Part shown: piece by piece, positions 27,332 through 37,245 of the stretch | Position numbering within the stretch: position 1 is the stretch's first letter | Layout: each line of letters begins with the position of its first letter | Source: a bacterium | Lineage (GTDB): Bacteria > Planctomycetota > J058 > JAJDCP01 | NCBI GenBank assembly: GCA_030428695.1 | Contig: JAUIEM010000002.1 | Location: forward strand, 1 to 58,013 | Direction: 5' to 3' | DNA length: 58,013 bases | Notes under the pieces: model-generated | Databases searched by the model: none | Seen by the model: the letters and a program-made list of their open reading frames with translations, nothing else | What the model was told of the DNA's origin: nothing | Position numbers and translations under genes: made by a program

Positions 27332-28312
27332 TCAGAGGCCGTAGACCATCTCGAAGCTGCGCAGGAAGTGCGACCAGGACCGTTGATCGAGCGCGTCGAT
27401 TCCCGCCGCCTTCGGACGTCCGCCACCGGCGAAACGGCGGGCGAGCTCGTCCGCGTGGAAGGGCCTGCGCAGGGGCGCGCGGATCGAGATCCGCAAGCTC
27501 CCGTCGCTGTTCTCGACGGCGATCGCGTGGGCCTGCTCGGGCTCGCGCCGGGCGAGGTTGTTCGCGAAGTCCCCGATGACGCGACGGGCCCAGGCAGCGT
27601 CGGGGAAGCGGAACACGCGTCCGACCTTCGAGGCGTGCGCAGCCGGTGTGTCTTCGGCGCGCTTGCGGTCGTCGATGCGCCGCGCGCACAGGGTCTGGGG
27701 GATCTCCGACTGGTCGAGGAAGTCCCAGGGGGAGGCGTGGGCCGAGATCGCCTCGAGGATGTCCTCGGGCTGGAAGATCAGGTCGTCGCGGTCGCGTCCG
27801 TAGGCGTTGTAGTTGATCAGCTGGCCGAGCTGCCGGAGGTAGCGGGCCTCGGCGTCCTCGAGCGGCGTCGGCAGGCTGTGGTTCAGCTTGCGGGCGCACA
27901 GCTCCTGGTTGTCGCCGTAGGCTCCGACCATCGCCCACAGCGAGAAGCGGCCCCCGAGGTAGGCGTCGACCAGGTGCGAGGAGCAGGTCTCCGGAGCGGT
28001 GTCGATGTGGGCCTCGAGTCTGCCCGGCCGGGGACGGTCGCTCGGAGGCAGCGGCTCGGGGTTGTGATGGTCGAAATACAGGATCTCATTGCCCATCTCG
28101 AGATGTCTGGCAACAGATTTGATGTTCTTCCGCATGGAGATGTCGCACACACGGAGTCGGGCCCCCGCGGTGAGGGGGACCTTCTCGACGAGCGCGATGT
28201 CGCGCTTGACGCCCGTGATGACGCGGCTCGTCGGGCGAGGTTCGGCGAGGCGGAGCTGGTGGATCGCGCAGATGCCGTCCGCATCGCCGTTGAAGATGTC
28301 GAAGTCGGGCAT
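27332..28312 (-). CDS. DHH-family phosphoesterase with altered GGGH motif
   Basis: 326 residues from ATG 28312. N-terminal DHH domain: DFDIFNGDADGICAIHQLRL (DxDG), ILYFDHHNPEPLP (DHH), HIDTAPETCSSHLVDAYLGG. C-terminal DHHA1-like part ends RRFAGGGRPKAAGI, where the family usually has GGGHPxAAG, so the substrate-binding His is Arg. The DHH superfamily includes nanoRNases, cyclic-dinucleotide phosphodiesterases, RecJ and pyrophosphatases; this member cannot be assigned to one. A second DHH protein is encoded at 31523-32569. Confidence 0.8.
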   Translation of the reverse strand: MPDFDIFNGDADGICAIHQLRLAEPRPTSRVITGVKRDIALVEKVPLTAGARLRVCDISMRKNIKSVARHLEMGNEILYFDHHNPEPLPPSDRPRPGRLEAHIDTAPETCSSHLVDAYLGGRFSLWAMVGAYGDNQELCARKLNHSLPTPLEDAEARYLRQLGQLINYNAYGRDRDDLIFQPEDILEAISAHASPWDFLDQSEIPQTLCARRIDDRKRAEDTPAAHASKVGRVFRFPDAAWARRVIGDFANNLARREPEQAHAIAVENSDGSLRISIRAPLRRPFHADELARRFAGGGRPKAAGIDALDQRSWSHFLRSFEMVYGL

Positions 28313-28340
28313 CGTGGAGGACCTGGTCGGAGAGGGTGCA

Positions 28341-28370
28341 TTGTCACCTTCCCGCGTGGGAGAGTTCAAT
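28341..28370 (+). promoter_or_regulatory. Weak candidate promoter before the 38-aa ORF
   Basis: TTGTCA (28341-28346), an 18-base spacer and TTCAAT (28365-28370), 77 bases upstream of ATG 28448. Weak matches; listed because a short ORF with a good ribosome site follows. Confidence 0.25.
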
Positions 28371-28447
28371 CCTCCGGCTCGAGAAACCGATAGAAAGAGC
28401 AGGTGCACGGACCTGAACCGTTCCCTGCCGACCGCTGGAGACTTGTT

Positions 28448-28564
28448 ATGAACAGCCATAGCGAACCGACCACGAGCTACGACACCAACCACTGGCAGGC
28501 TGAGCCCCAGCCGGTCGCCGACCCGGTCCTCGACTGGTACACGCGGCACGATCACGGCGACTGA
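28448..28564 (+). CDS. Possible 38-residue small protein
   Basis: ATG 28448 to TGA 28562-28564, with GGAG seven bases before the ATG. The product begins MNSHSEPTTSYDTNHWQAEP and ends VLDWYTRHDHGD: acidic, His/Asp-rich, no membrane segment. Third codon positions are almost all G or C, as in the confirmed genes nearby. No homologue recognised. It lies in the divergent gap between a DHH gene and the SUMF1-like gene, ~140 bases before the latter. Confidence 0.4.
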   Translation: MNSHSEPTTSYDTNHWQAEPQPVADPVLDWYTRHDHGD

Positions 28565-28708
28565 TCGCGCTCCGACCAGCGCCAGGCCCGAGCCTGTGGC
28601 TGGAGATCCGCTCTCCGTCCTGGACCGCCGCCCGTTGCAGACCGCAGCGCTTGCATTCCGCTTTCTCTGGCGGCATCCTGCCTCTATGTTGATGTAGGTG
28701 GACTGTTG

Positions 28709-29878
28709 ATGGGCGATCGGGCACAGAATCCCTTCCGACGCTCCTCCGGCAGAGGCCAACGGCGCATCCGCGCTGAAGATCTCGAGCGTGACCGCGAGCT
28801 GCGGGGCGGTGTTCGGCCCCCGTCGCTGGAAGGGCCGGCCCGACGCGGAACCGAGCGGAAGCCGGGTCGCGGCGCGCGTCCCGCCACCGAGCGCCAGGAC
28901 CGGGGTGCGAAACCCCGCCGACGCGATCCCTTGGCGTTTCCGGGGCCCCGGCTCCCATTCCGGGTGCGGTGGTGGTATCTGGCGCTGCTCCTCGCCGTCG
29001 TGGTTGCTACGTCGTTCATCCTGACCCGCGAGCCGACCATCCCCTGGGAGCCGACCGAAGCGCAGGTGGCGACCGCGGAATCCGCCGGAGTCAGCCTGGT
29101 GACGACGAACTCCCTCGGGATGGAGCTCGTCGTGATTCCGCGGGGCACCTTCGCGATGGGATCGGGCGCCACGGAGCCCTTCCATCGCCCGGAAGAGAAC
29201 CTCCACACCGTGCGCCTGAGCAGGGCTCTGCTCGTCGGGCGCCACGAGGTGGACGTGGAATCCTGGAAGCTGGTCCTCGGCGAAGACCCGTCGCAGTTTC
29301 GCGACGGGCCGCGGCGCCGCCCGGTCGAGAGCGTCACCTGGCGGGAGGCGATCGACTTCTGCAATGCCCTGTCCGCCCGTGAAGGCCTCGAGCGGGCCTA
29401 CGAGATCGAGGACGGCGAGGTGCGTCTGGTCGGCCTCGGCATCGACGGCTACCGTCTTCCGACCGAGGCGGAGTGGGAGTACCTGTGCCGGGCGGGCACC
29501 TCCACGCTCTTCTGGCTCGGCGACAGCCTGCCCTGGGAGGCGTGCAACTACGACAGCCGCAAGCCGTTGCCCGGGGGCGAGTCGGTCGCTTCTGAAGGCC
29601 GCCCGGTCGCCGTCGGCTCGTACGGGGCCAATCCCTGGGGACTCTACGACGTGCACGGGAACGTCGCCGAGTGGTGCTGGGATGGCTTCGATCCCCGCTA
29701 CTCCACGGTCGTCAAGGATCCCACCGGGCCCGCGCAGGCCGAAGAGAGGGTCTTTCGCGGAGGCAGCTGGTTCAACTCCGCCGCCTTCTGCCGCTCGGCC
29801 CAGCGCCACAAGCTGACGCCGCATCTGCGCCGGGACTTCGTCGGTTTCCGCGTCGTGCGCACGTTGCGCATCCCCTGA
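28709..29878 (+). CDS. Membrane-anchored formylglycine-generating-enzyme-like (SUMF1/EgtB-fold) protein
   Basis: 389 residues from ATG 28709. An Arg-rich disordered cytoplasmic part (1-85) precedes one membrane helix (WWYLALLLAVVVATSFILT, ~90-108). The rest is a SUMF1/FGE-sulfatase domain: NSLGMELVVIPRGTFAMGS, RPVESVTWREAIDFCNALS, YRLPTEAEWEYLCRAGT, NPWGLYDVHGNVAEWCWD, VFRGGSWFNSAAFCRSA and FVGFRVVR. True FGE needs two active-site Cys in the C-terminal part; FCRSAQRHK keeps a Cys at the RxA region, but the pair is not clearly complete, so it may be a non-catalytic family member. No sulfatase gene is in the window. It ends 10 bases from the convergent AGPS-like gene. Confidence 0.85.
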   Translation: MGDRAQNPFRRSSGRGQRRIRAEDLERDRELRGGVRPPSLEGPARRGTERKPGRGARPATERQDRGAKPRRRDPLAFPGPRLPFRVRWWYLALLLAVVVATSFILTREPTIPWEPTEAQVATAESAGVSLVTTNSLGMELVVIPRGTFAMGSGATEPFHRPEENLHTVRLSRALLVGRHEVDVESWKLVLGEDPSQFRDGPRRRPVESVTWREAIDFCNALSAREGLERAYEIEDGEVRLVGLGIDGYRLPTEAEWEYLCRAGTSTLFWLGDSLPWEACNYDSRKPLPGGESVASEGRPVAVGSYGANPWGLYDVHGNVAEWCWDGFDPRYSTVVKDPTGPAQAEERVFRGGSWFNSAAFCRSAQRHKLTPHLRRDFVGFRVVRTLRIP

Positions 29879-29888
29879 TTCCGAGTTG

Positions 29889-31490
29889 TCAAAGCCCCAG
29901 GGCCCCGGGGTTGAGCACCCCCGCAGGGTCGAGCTGGGCCTTGAGCGCCCGCAGGAGCTCATGGGCCGGCGCGCCGATCGCCTCGCGGTACCACGGCGCG
30001 AACAGCCGGCCGATCCCGTGGTGGTGGCTCAGGGCGCCGCCCGCGCGCACGATGCTGTCGACGATCGAGGCGTGGAAGGCGTCGTAGTCTTCCCGCTGGC
30101 GGGCGCGATCGATCGGCGACATGAAGATGAAGTAGAGGTTCGCCCCGCTGTGGTAGGCGTGCGAAATGTGACACATCGCGATCGTCTGCGGACGGGCCTC
30201 GAGCGTGGCGCGCACGGTCGTCCGAAGGTCGTTGAGCACCGCCCAGCTCGCGCTGGTCTCGAGGGTGTCGACGATCAGCCCGAGGTCCATCAGCTGCGCG
30301 CGCAGGTAGGGGTGGTGGAAGCGCTTGGCGTACCACTTCTTGCCCGGTCCCGGCCCGAGGGGCAGGCCGCCGCGCAACAGGGCGGCCGCGTGGACCCGGG
30401 TCGCGAGCAGCAGCCCCTCGCCCTCGCTGCTGCCGAGCAACAGGCAGCGCTTGCCCGGGGTGTAGCCGAGGCGCTGCAGCCAGGTGTCGGTCGTCCCTCC
30501 GGCCATGCCGTTCAGGCGTAGCCCGAGCTCGGTCTCCTCGGGGTCGGACAGGCGCAGCACGCCGGGCTTCCCGAAGTCCCCCTGCAGGACCTCCCGGACC
30601 AGCTCGGCCCCCTTCTCCCAGGAGGGGAAGAAGAAGCTGAAGAAGCTGCGCCCGCGCAGCGGCCAGATCTTCAAGGTCGCCTCGGTGATCACGCCGAGAC
30701 AGCCCTCGGAGCCGAGGAACACGTGCTTCCAGTCCGGCCCGATCGAGGCCGCCGGGTGCGCGGCGCAGTCGATCTCGCCGGCCGGGGTCTGGACCTTCAT
30801 GCCGAGCACGATGTCCTCGATCTTGCCGTAGAAGGTCGACTGCTGGCCCGCGCCGCGGGCGGCGAGCCAGCCCCCGACCGTCGAGTGCTCGAAGGACTGG
30901 GGGAAGTGCCCGCAGGTGTAGCCGAGCTCGTTGAGGTAGGCCTCGTAGGCCGGACCGTAGATGCCCGCCTGGACCGTGGCCGTCCCGGACACGCTGTCGA
31001 CCGCGAGCACCTTGTCGAGGTGCCGGGTCAGGTCGAGGCAGATCCCGCCCTGGGGAAACTCCGTCGCCCGCGTCACCGAGGTCGAGCCGCCGACTGGAAC
31101 GAGCGGCAGGCGCTCTGCGGTGCAGAAGCGGAGCAGGGCGCGCACCTCGTCGGCGTTGCGCGGCGCGACCACCGCGTCGGGCGCCTTCGGCACGGTCTGG
31201 AGCCGGAAGCGCAGCACGTCGAGGTACGACTGCCCGCTGCTGCGCCGCGCGCGGGCCGCGTCGCGCAGGTCGATGTTCGTCGCCCCGACGAGCTCTTCGA
31301 GCGCGCGGCGATGCGCCGCGGAGAGCGCGCTCGCGGGCAGAGACAAGGGCTCGTTCCCGGGCTGGAAGGGCTTCTGGAAGTCGCTGTCGCAGAGCCCGAG
31401 ACGTTCCTTGAGGGCGGCGCGGGTTGCGGCGTTCAGATCCTCGTCGTGCTCGGGATGGCCCCAACGGATGACATCGCGGAAGGTGCTCAC
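29889..31490 (-). CDS. FAD-linked oxidase, alkyl-dihydroxyacetone-phosphate synthase-like
   Basis: 533 residues. VAO/PCMH FAD domain: PDAVVAPRNADEVRALLRF, LPLVPVGGSTSVTRAT, GHFPQSFEHSTVGGWLAARGAGQQSTFYGKIED, GSEGCLGVITEATLKIWP. The C-terminal cap has PGVLRLSDPEET, CHISHAYHSGANLYFIF and the GALSHHHGIGR motif, which together characterise AGPS, the enzyme replacing the acyl chain of acyl-DHAP by a fatty alcohol to start ether-lipid synthesis. It is therefore probably involved in alkyl-glycerol lipids; a D-lactate or glycolate oxidase-like role is less likely because of HHHGIGR. No acyl-DHAP partner gene is seen nearby. Confidence 0.82.
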   Translation of the reverse strand: MSTFRDVIRWGHPEHDEDLNAATRAALKERLGLCDSDFQKPFQPGNEPLSLPASALSAAHRRALEELVGATNIDLRDAARARRSSGQSYLDVLRFRLQTVPKAPDAVVAPRNADEVRALLRFCTAERLPLVPVGGSTSVTRATEFPQGGICLDLTRHLDKVLAVDSVSGTATVQAGIYGPAYEAYLNELGYTCGHFPQSFEHSTVGGWLAARGAGQQSTFYGKIEDIVLGMKVQTPAGEIDCAAHPAASIGPDWKHVFLGSEGCLGVITEATLKIWPLRGRSFFSFFFPSWEKGAELVREVLQGDFGKPGVLRLSDPEETELGLRLNGMAGGTTDTWLQRLGYTPGKRCLLLGSSEGEGLLLATRVHAAALLRGGLPLGPGPGKKWYAKRFHHPYLRAQLMDLGLIVDTLETSASWAVLNDLRTTVRATLEARPQTIAMCHISHAYHSGANLYFIFMSPIDRARQREDYDAFHASIVDSIVRAGGALSHHHGIGRLFAPWYREAIGAPAHELLRALKAQLDPAGVLNPGALGL

Positions 31491-31522
31491 GGGCTTCTCC
31501 GGGGTGGGCGCGGGCCGCGCGC

Positions 31523-32569
31523 TCAGGTCTTGACCTGACGCACGCCGTCACCGGCGATCTGCAGGGTCTTGTGTGCGACGACCGCGTACACGGCCCGGAA
31601 GAGATCGTCGCGCATGGTCTGGGGGATGTTCTTGAACAGCGGCATCTCGAGCCGGGCGCGGCCCGCTCCGCGCTTTCCACCGCCGCCCCCGAAGGCCTTC
31701 TTGACGAACTCGTCGACGTTCAGCGCGGTGTTCGAGCTGCGCACGCTGATGTCTATGTCGCCGTCGACCATGCCGAAGACCACGGCGGTCGAGACCCCGT
31801 CGGTCTCGGCGAGGTCGGAGATCACGCCGCCGCGGGCCTCGGGGATGTGGCCGAGCCCCGTGACCAGCACCGAGCCCTCGATCTTCCGGTTCGCCCAGCC
31901 CTTGGCGTACATGTCGTTGTAGTAGGCCGGCTTGGGGTAGTTGAGGATCTCTCTGTAGAGCTTGTTGTTCTTGCGCTTCAGGCAGAAGGCGAGGGCCTCG
32001 AAGTCGAGGTCGCTCGCCGACTCCTCCGCGCCGTTCTTGGTGTCCGTGATGATGCCGATCGCGAGCGCGGTCGCGAGGGTGCTGCCCTCTTCGCTCGCGA
32101 AGTCGAGGCCCGCAGCCATCGCGTACTCCCAGACGATCGACGAGGTCGCGCCGATCAGGCGCACGTCGCTGCCGATCTTCGCCGGCTGGGTCGGCTGGTG
32201 GTGATCGATGATGAAGTCGGGCAGGGTCGGACACACGCTCGCCGGGCCGTCGACCGAGATCACGCAGGTGTACGCGTGCTCGGGGTTGAACTCGCGCTCC
32301 GGCTTGGGATACAGGCCGAGCACCTGCTGCATCGTGCGGTTCTGCGGGCGGTTGAAGGAGCCGCGGTAGAAGCTGTGCGGCTCGCCGCCGAAGTCCTCGA
32401 CCAGGCGAGCCATCACCGCCTGGGAGGCGAGGCCGTCGGGGTCGACGCCGGCGCCGAGGAAGATCGCGGTCTTGCGCAGGTCGGCGTTCTTGATGCTCTC
32501 GAGCAGCGGCGCGCGCTCGTCCTTGAGCTCGCGGCGGCGGGCCGTGCCGAGGGTGTCGGAGCTACTCAT
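31523..32569 (-). CDS. DHH-family phosphoesterase, NrnA-like
   Basis: 348 residues from ATG 32569. DHH domain: LGAGVDPDGLASQAVMARLV (DPDG), CVISVDGPAS, FIIDHHQPTQPAK (DHH), GATSSIVWEYAMAAGLDF, LATALAIGIITDTKNG. The C-terminal DHHA1-like part has SVRSSNTALNVDEFVKKAFGGGGGKRGAGRARLEMPL. Layout resembles bifunctional oligoribonuclease/pAp phosphatase proteins. pAp is a by-product of PAPS use, and PAPS synthesis is encoded at 2.4-5.2 kb, so a pAp role is possible but unproven. Spaced 47 bases from tmk on the same strand. Confidence 0.8.
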   Translation of the reverse strand: MSSSDTLGTARRRELKDERAPLLESIKNADLRKTAIFLGAGVDPDGLASQAVMARLVEDFGGEPHSFYRGSFNRPQNRTMQQVLGLYPKPEREFNPEHAYTCVISVDGPASVCPTLPDFIIDHHQPTQPAKIGSDVRLIGATSSIVWEYAMAAGLDFASEEGSTLATALAIGIITDTKNGAEESASDLDFEALAFCLKRKNNKLYREILNYPKPAYYNDMYAKGWANRKIEGSVLVTGLGHIPEARGGVISDLAETDGVSTAVVFGMVDGDIDISVRSSNTALNVDEFVKKAFGGGGGKRGAGRARLEMPLFKNIPQTMRDDLFRAVYAVVAHKTLQIAGDGVRQVKT

Positions 32570-32616
32570 CGCGGGCCTCCGGGCAGGAGGCCCGAGTATA
32601 GGGGATGCGGGGACGT

Positions 32617-33216
32617 TCAGGAAGCCGCTTCGATGACCGCGAGGGCGTCGGCGTAGATCGCCTTCGCCAGGGTGTCGATCGGCGCGCTCGCCTGCAATCG
32701 AAGGATGCACGGATCGTCGAGGGCGTCGTAGCCGGCCGCCACGCGCGTCAGCTTCTCGCGCTGCTCGAAGGCGTCCGGCGTGCCCCGCCCGGCGACCCGG
32801 GCCAGGCTGTCCGCGACCTCGAGCTCGAGCAGGTAGATGCGGTCCGGGACCCGGGCGAAGGCTTCGTTGGCGGCGCGCACCGCGGCCGGATCGAGACCGC
32901 GCGCACCCTGGTAGGCGATCGTCGAGTGGTAATAGCGGTCGAGCAGCACATGAGCGCCCCGGGCCAGGGCGGGCTCGACGACCGCTGCGGCGTGCGCGCG
33001 CCGGTCTTCGACGAACAGCGCGAGCTCTTCCTCCGCCGGCAGCCGCACCCCCTGCGCCGCCAGGCGGCGCAGGCGCTGTCCCGCGGGGCCAGCGGTCGGC
33101 TCCCGGGCGCAGATCACCTCGTGGCCGCGGGCCCGCAGGGTCTCGGCGAGCCGGCGCTGCTGGGTCGACTTGCCGGTGCCGTCGAGGCCCTCGAAGGTGA
33201 TCAGCCGGCCTCTCAC
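32617..33216 (-). CDS. tmk: Thymidylate kinase
   Basis: 199 residues from GTG 33216. RLITFEGLDGTGKSTQQRRLAETL is the P-loop with the bacterial dTMP kinase context; REPTAGPAG is the DRx/TMP-binding region; FVEDRRAHA and LLDRYYHSTIAYQGARGLD supply the LID and TMP-binding residues. It phosphorylates dTMP to dTDP in the cytoplasm. The start overlaps the coaE stop by 4 bases. Confidence 0.96.
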   Translation of the reverse strand: MRGRLITFEGLDGTGKSTQQRRLAETLRARGHEVICAREPTAGPAGQRLRRLAAQGVRLPAEEELALFVEDRRAHAAAVVEPALARGAHVLLDRYYHSTIAYQGARGLDPAAVRAANEAFARVPDRIYLLELEVADSLARVAGRGTPDAFEQREKLTRVAAGYDALDDPCILRLQASAPIDTLAKAIYADALAVIEAAS

Positions 33217-33824
33217 CCGTTTCCCTCTTGTCCGGCCTTCAACCTCGCGACGAGCGCCTCGACCTGGGTCCGGGTGTGCTCGAGGTCTCCGGTGTTGTCG
33301 ATCACGTGGTCGGCGCGCTTCCGCTTCTCCTCCAACGCCATCTGGGCCTCGATCCGCGCCCGGGCGGCCGCCTCGTCGCTGCCGTCGCGGGCCATCAGCC
33401 GGGCGAGCTGGGTGGCCGGGTCGACGTACACGACCGCGGTGGCGTCGACCGGGTACTTGCGCGCGGACTCGAAGAGCAGCGGCACGTCGAGCACGATCAG
33501 CGGGACCTTCTCCGCCAGGGCGTCGGTCACCCGGGAGAGCATCGTCGCGAACACCCGGGGATGGACGATCGCGTTGAGCGCAGCCCGCTTCTCGGCGTCG
33601 GCGAAGACGATCGCGCCGAGCGCTTTGCGGTCGAGGCTGCCGTCGGCGGCGAGGACGCCGTCCCCGAAGTGCTCGCGGATCTCGGCCAGGCCGGGCGAGC
33701 CCGGCGCGACGACCTCGCGGGCGACCAGGTCGGCGTCGATCACACAGGCGCCGAGCGCGCCGAGCATCGTCGAGACCGTGCTCTTGCCGGAGGCGATGCC
33801 CCCGGTCAGGCCGAGAATCGTCAC
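33213..33824 (-). CDS. coaE: Dephospho-CoA kinase
   Basis: 203 residues from GTG 33824. ILGLTGGIASGKSTVSTMLGALGACVIDADLVAREVV is the CoaE P-loop and substrate site; PLIVLDVPLLFES and VVYVDPATQLARLMARDG follow, and a helical C-terminus. Last step of CoA synthesis: phosphorylation of dephospho-CoA at the 3'-hydroxyl. It sits between tmk (overlap) and the sigma-54 regulator (gap of 3 bases). Confidence 0.96.
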   Translation of the reverse strand: MTILGLTGGIASGKSTVSTMLGALGACVIDADLVAREVVAPGSPGLAEIREHFGDGVLAADGSLDRKALGAIVFADAEKRAALNAIVHPRVFATMLSRVTDALAEKVPLIVLDVPLLFESARKYPVDATAVVYVDPATQLARLMARDGSDEAAARARIEAQMALEEKRKRADHVIDNTGDLEHTRTQVEALVARLKAGQEGNG

Positions 33825-33827
33825 GGA

Positions 33828-35258
<1,431 letters not shown>

Positions 35259-35265
35259 GCGTGGC

Positions 35266-35601
35266 CTAGCCGGGCGGCCAGGTAAGGGTGCGCCCGGCGA
35301 TGATGTGGGCGTGGAGGTGGAAGACGGACTGGCAGGCGCCCGCGCCGCAGTTGACGACCATGCGGTAGTCTTCCAGCCCGAGCTGGCGCGCCGTCTCGGC
35401 GACCCCGACCAGCCAGGAGCCCATCAGCGCGGCGTCGTCGGGACCGACGTCGGAGAGCCTGGGGATCTCGCGCTTCGGGATCACCAGCACGTGGGTGGGC
35501 GCGACCGGGTTGATGTCCTTGAAGGCGAGGATCTCGTCGGTCTCGTAGACGATGTCGGCGGGAATCTCACGGCGGATGATCTTGCCGAAGATGGTGCTCA
35601 C
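35266..35601 (-). CDS. HIT-family nucleotide hydrolase (HinT-like)
   Basis: 111 residues from GTG 35601. TIFGKIIRREIPADIVYETDEILAFKDINPVAPTHVLVIPK and the histidine triad VFHLHAHIIAGR (HxHxH). HinT proteins hydrolyse AMP-lysine or other purine phosphoramidates. Length is normal. Seven bases separate it from the response-regulator gene downstream, suggesting co-transcription. Confidence 0.93.
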   Translation of the reverse strand: MSTIFGKIIRREIPADIVYETDEILAFKDINPVAPTHVLVIPKREIPRLSDVGPDDAALMGSWLVGVAETARQLGLEDYRMVVNCGAGACQSVFHLHAHIIAGRTLTWPPG

Positions 35602-35685
35602 GGGGTTCCCCCAGGCCGGATGTGGTGTGTCCCATCCAATACCCGCTCGCCGGGGCCCCTGTAAAGCGAAACCCTCGGGAGCCGG

Positions 35686-37245
35686 TCACTCGACCGGTTG
35701 CGGCCGCAGCTCGACGATCGAGCCGTCGAGCACGTGGCTGGTGGGCCCCTCGGCCTCGAAGGCCCCGAGCACGACCTCGCGCAGGCTCAGCCCGCACGGC
35801 ACCCCGCCTTGTGGCGCGGAGCCGAGGTACTTCAAGGGCTGGCTGAAGAGGATGAAGTCGTTCGTCGCGACGCTGTAGGTGCGTCCGTCCTCGACCGGGA
35901 TGCCGCCGACCTTCAGCTCGACGATCTCGACCTCGCCGTCGTCGTCGAGCGCCCAGCGGTAGGACAGCCCCGAGACCTGCAGGATGCCGTGATCCTGGAC
36001 GGCCGAGGACCACGCATTGTGGCGGCAGATCGCGCGCAGCTCGGCGCCGGTCAGGTCGATCTTGACCAGCGCGTTGTCGAAGGGCATCAGCTTGAAGATG
36101 TCGCCGCGCGTCACCGCTCCGGCCCGGAGGTCGGTGCGCAACCCGCCGCTGTTGACAAGCCCGACGTCCGTGCCGGCCTCGCGCCGCATCGCCTGGGCGA
36201 CGAAGTTGCCGAGGGCGCTCTCGCCGTAGTAGTTGCGGGTCAGGGCGCTCTCGAGGCTGCCGAGCACCGTGCTCATCTCCTCTTCGAGCTCGCAGGCGGC
36301 GAGGTCCATCAGCGCGGTGATCTCTGCCGAGCCCTCGCGCTCCTCGGCCCACAGGCTGATCAGCGCGCCGTCGGAGCGCACCACCTCGCCGTCGACCACG
36401 GCGAGCTCGAGCTTGCCGAGAGCGCTGAGGTTGTGGCCGGCCTGGGCGATCAGCACGCCGTTGTGCTCCTGGGGCGGCATGATGCGCCGGTGCGAGTGGC
36501 CGCACAGGATCACGTCGAGCTCGGGCACCGCCTCGGCGAGGGAGAGGTTCTCCTCGAGGCTGCGGTGGGTCAGGGCGACGAGCACGTCGACCTTCCCGCG
36601 CAGCCGCAGCACCTCCGCGCGCACCGCGGGGTTGGCGTCGGCGATGCGGAAGCTCTCTTTCAGCTCGCGGCCGACCAGCTCGTTGAGCCGGTCGGCGGTC
36701 AGGCCGATCACGCCGAGCCGCACCCCGTCGCGCTCGAGCACGGTCGAGGCGGCGACCGGCACCCGCTCTTCGATCGCGGCGATCGGCAGGAAGTTGGCGG
36801 CGAGCCAGGGGAAGGCGGAGCTCTCGCGGAGGGCGACCAGGGTCTCGAGGCCGTAGTCGAACTCGTGGTTGCCGAGGGCCATCGCGTCGAAGCCGATCAC
36901 GTTCATCGCGGCGAACAGGTAGCCGCCGCGCACCCCCTCGTGGGAGAGCATCGAGGTCGGCTGTCCGGTCAGCACGTCCCCACCGTCGAGCAGGAACACC
37001 GGGCTCGTCGCCTGCTCGCGCTGGGCGCGGACCTCTGCTTCGAGGGCGACGAAGCCGCCGAGCAGCCCGCGTCGCACCTCTTCGGGCAGGGCGTAGCCGT
37101 GGATGTCGGTCGTGAACAGCAGGGTGAGCTCGCAGGTCTCTCCGGGCGGAGCGAAGGAAGGGGCGGGCGGGGCCGGCGTGAGCTGCCAGAAGAGGAGCAG
37201 CCCGCCGGCGAGTAGCGCCCCGGTGAGCAGGCCTCGCCCCTTCAT
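35686..37245 (-). CDS. Exported 5'-nucleotidase/metallophosphoesterase
   Basis: 519 residues from ATG 37245, which overlaps the preceding stop (ATGA). Residues 1-25 are an N-terminal hydrophobic anchor or signal (LLTGALLAGGLLLFW). Metallophosphatase motifs: LLFTTDIHGYA, LLDGGDVLTG, MALGNHEFDYG, CGHSHRRI. The C-terminal 5'-nucleotidase domain is present (YYGESALGNFVAQAMRRE, VNSGGLRTDLRAG, FKLMPFDNALVKIDLTGAEL). It probably hydrolyses nucleotides or related phosphomonoesters in the periplasm. Cotranscribed with the ECF sigma cluster by overlap with the 147-aa gene. Confidence 0.9.
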   Translation of the reverse strand: MKGRGLLTGALLAGGLLLFWQLTPAPPAPSFAPPGETCELTLLFTTDIHGYALPEEVRRGLLGGFVALEAEVRAQREQATSPVFLLDGGDVLTGQPTSMLSHEGVRGGYLFAAMNVIGFDAMALGNHEFDYGLETLVALRESSAFPWLAANFLPIAAIEERVPVAASTVLERDGVRLGVIGLTADRLNELVGRELKESFRIADANPAVRAEVLRLRGKVDVLVALTHRSLEENLSLAEAVPELDVILCGHSHRRIMPPQEHNGVLIAQAGHNLSALGKLELAVVDGEVVRSDGALISLWAEEREGSAEITALMDLAACELEEEMSTVLGSLESALTRNYYGESALGNFVAQAMRREAGTDVGLVNSGGLRTDLRAGAVTRGDIFKLMPFDNALVKIDLTGAELRAICRHNAWSSAVQDHGILQVSGLSYRWALDDDGEVEIVELKVGGIPVEDGRTYSVATNDFILFSQPLKYLGSAPQGGVPCGLSLREVVLGAFEAEGPTSHVLDGSIVELRPQPVE

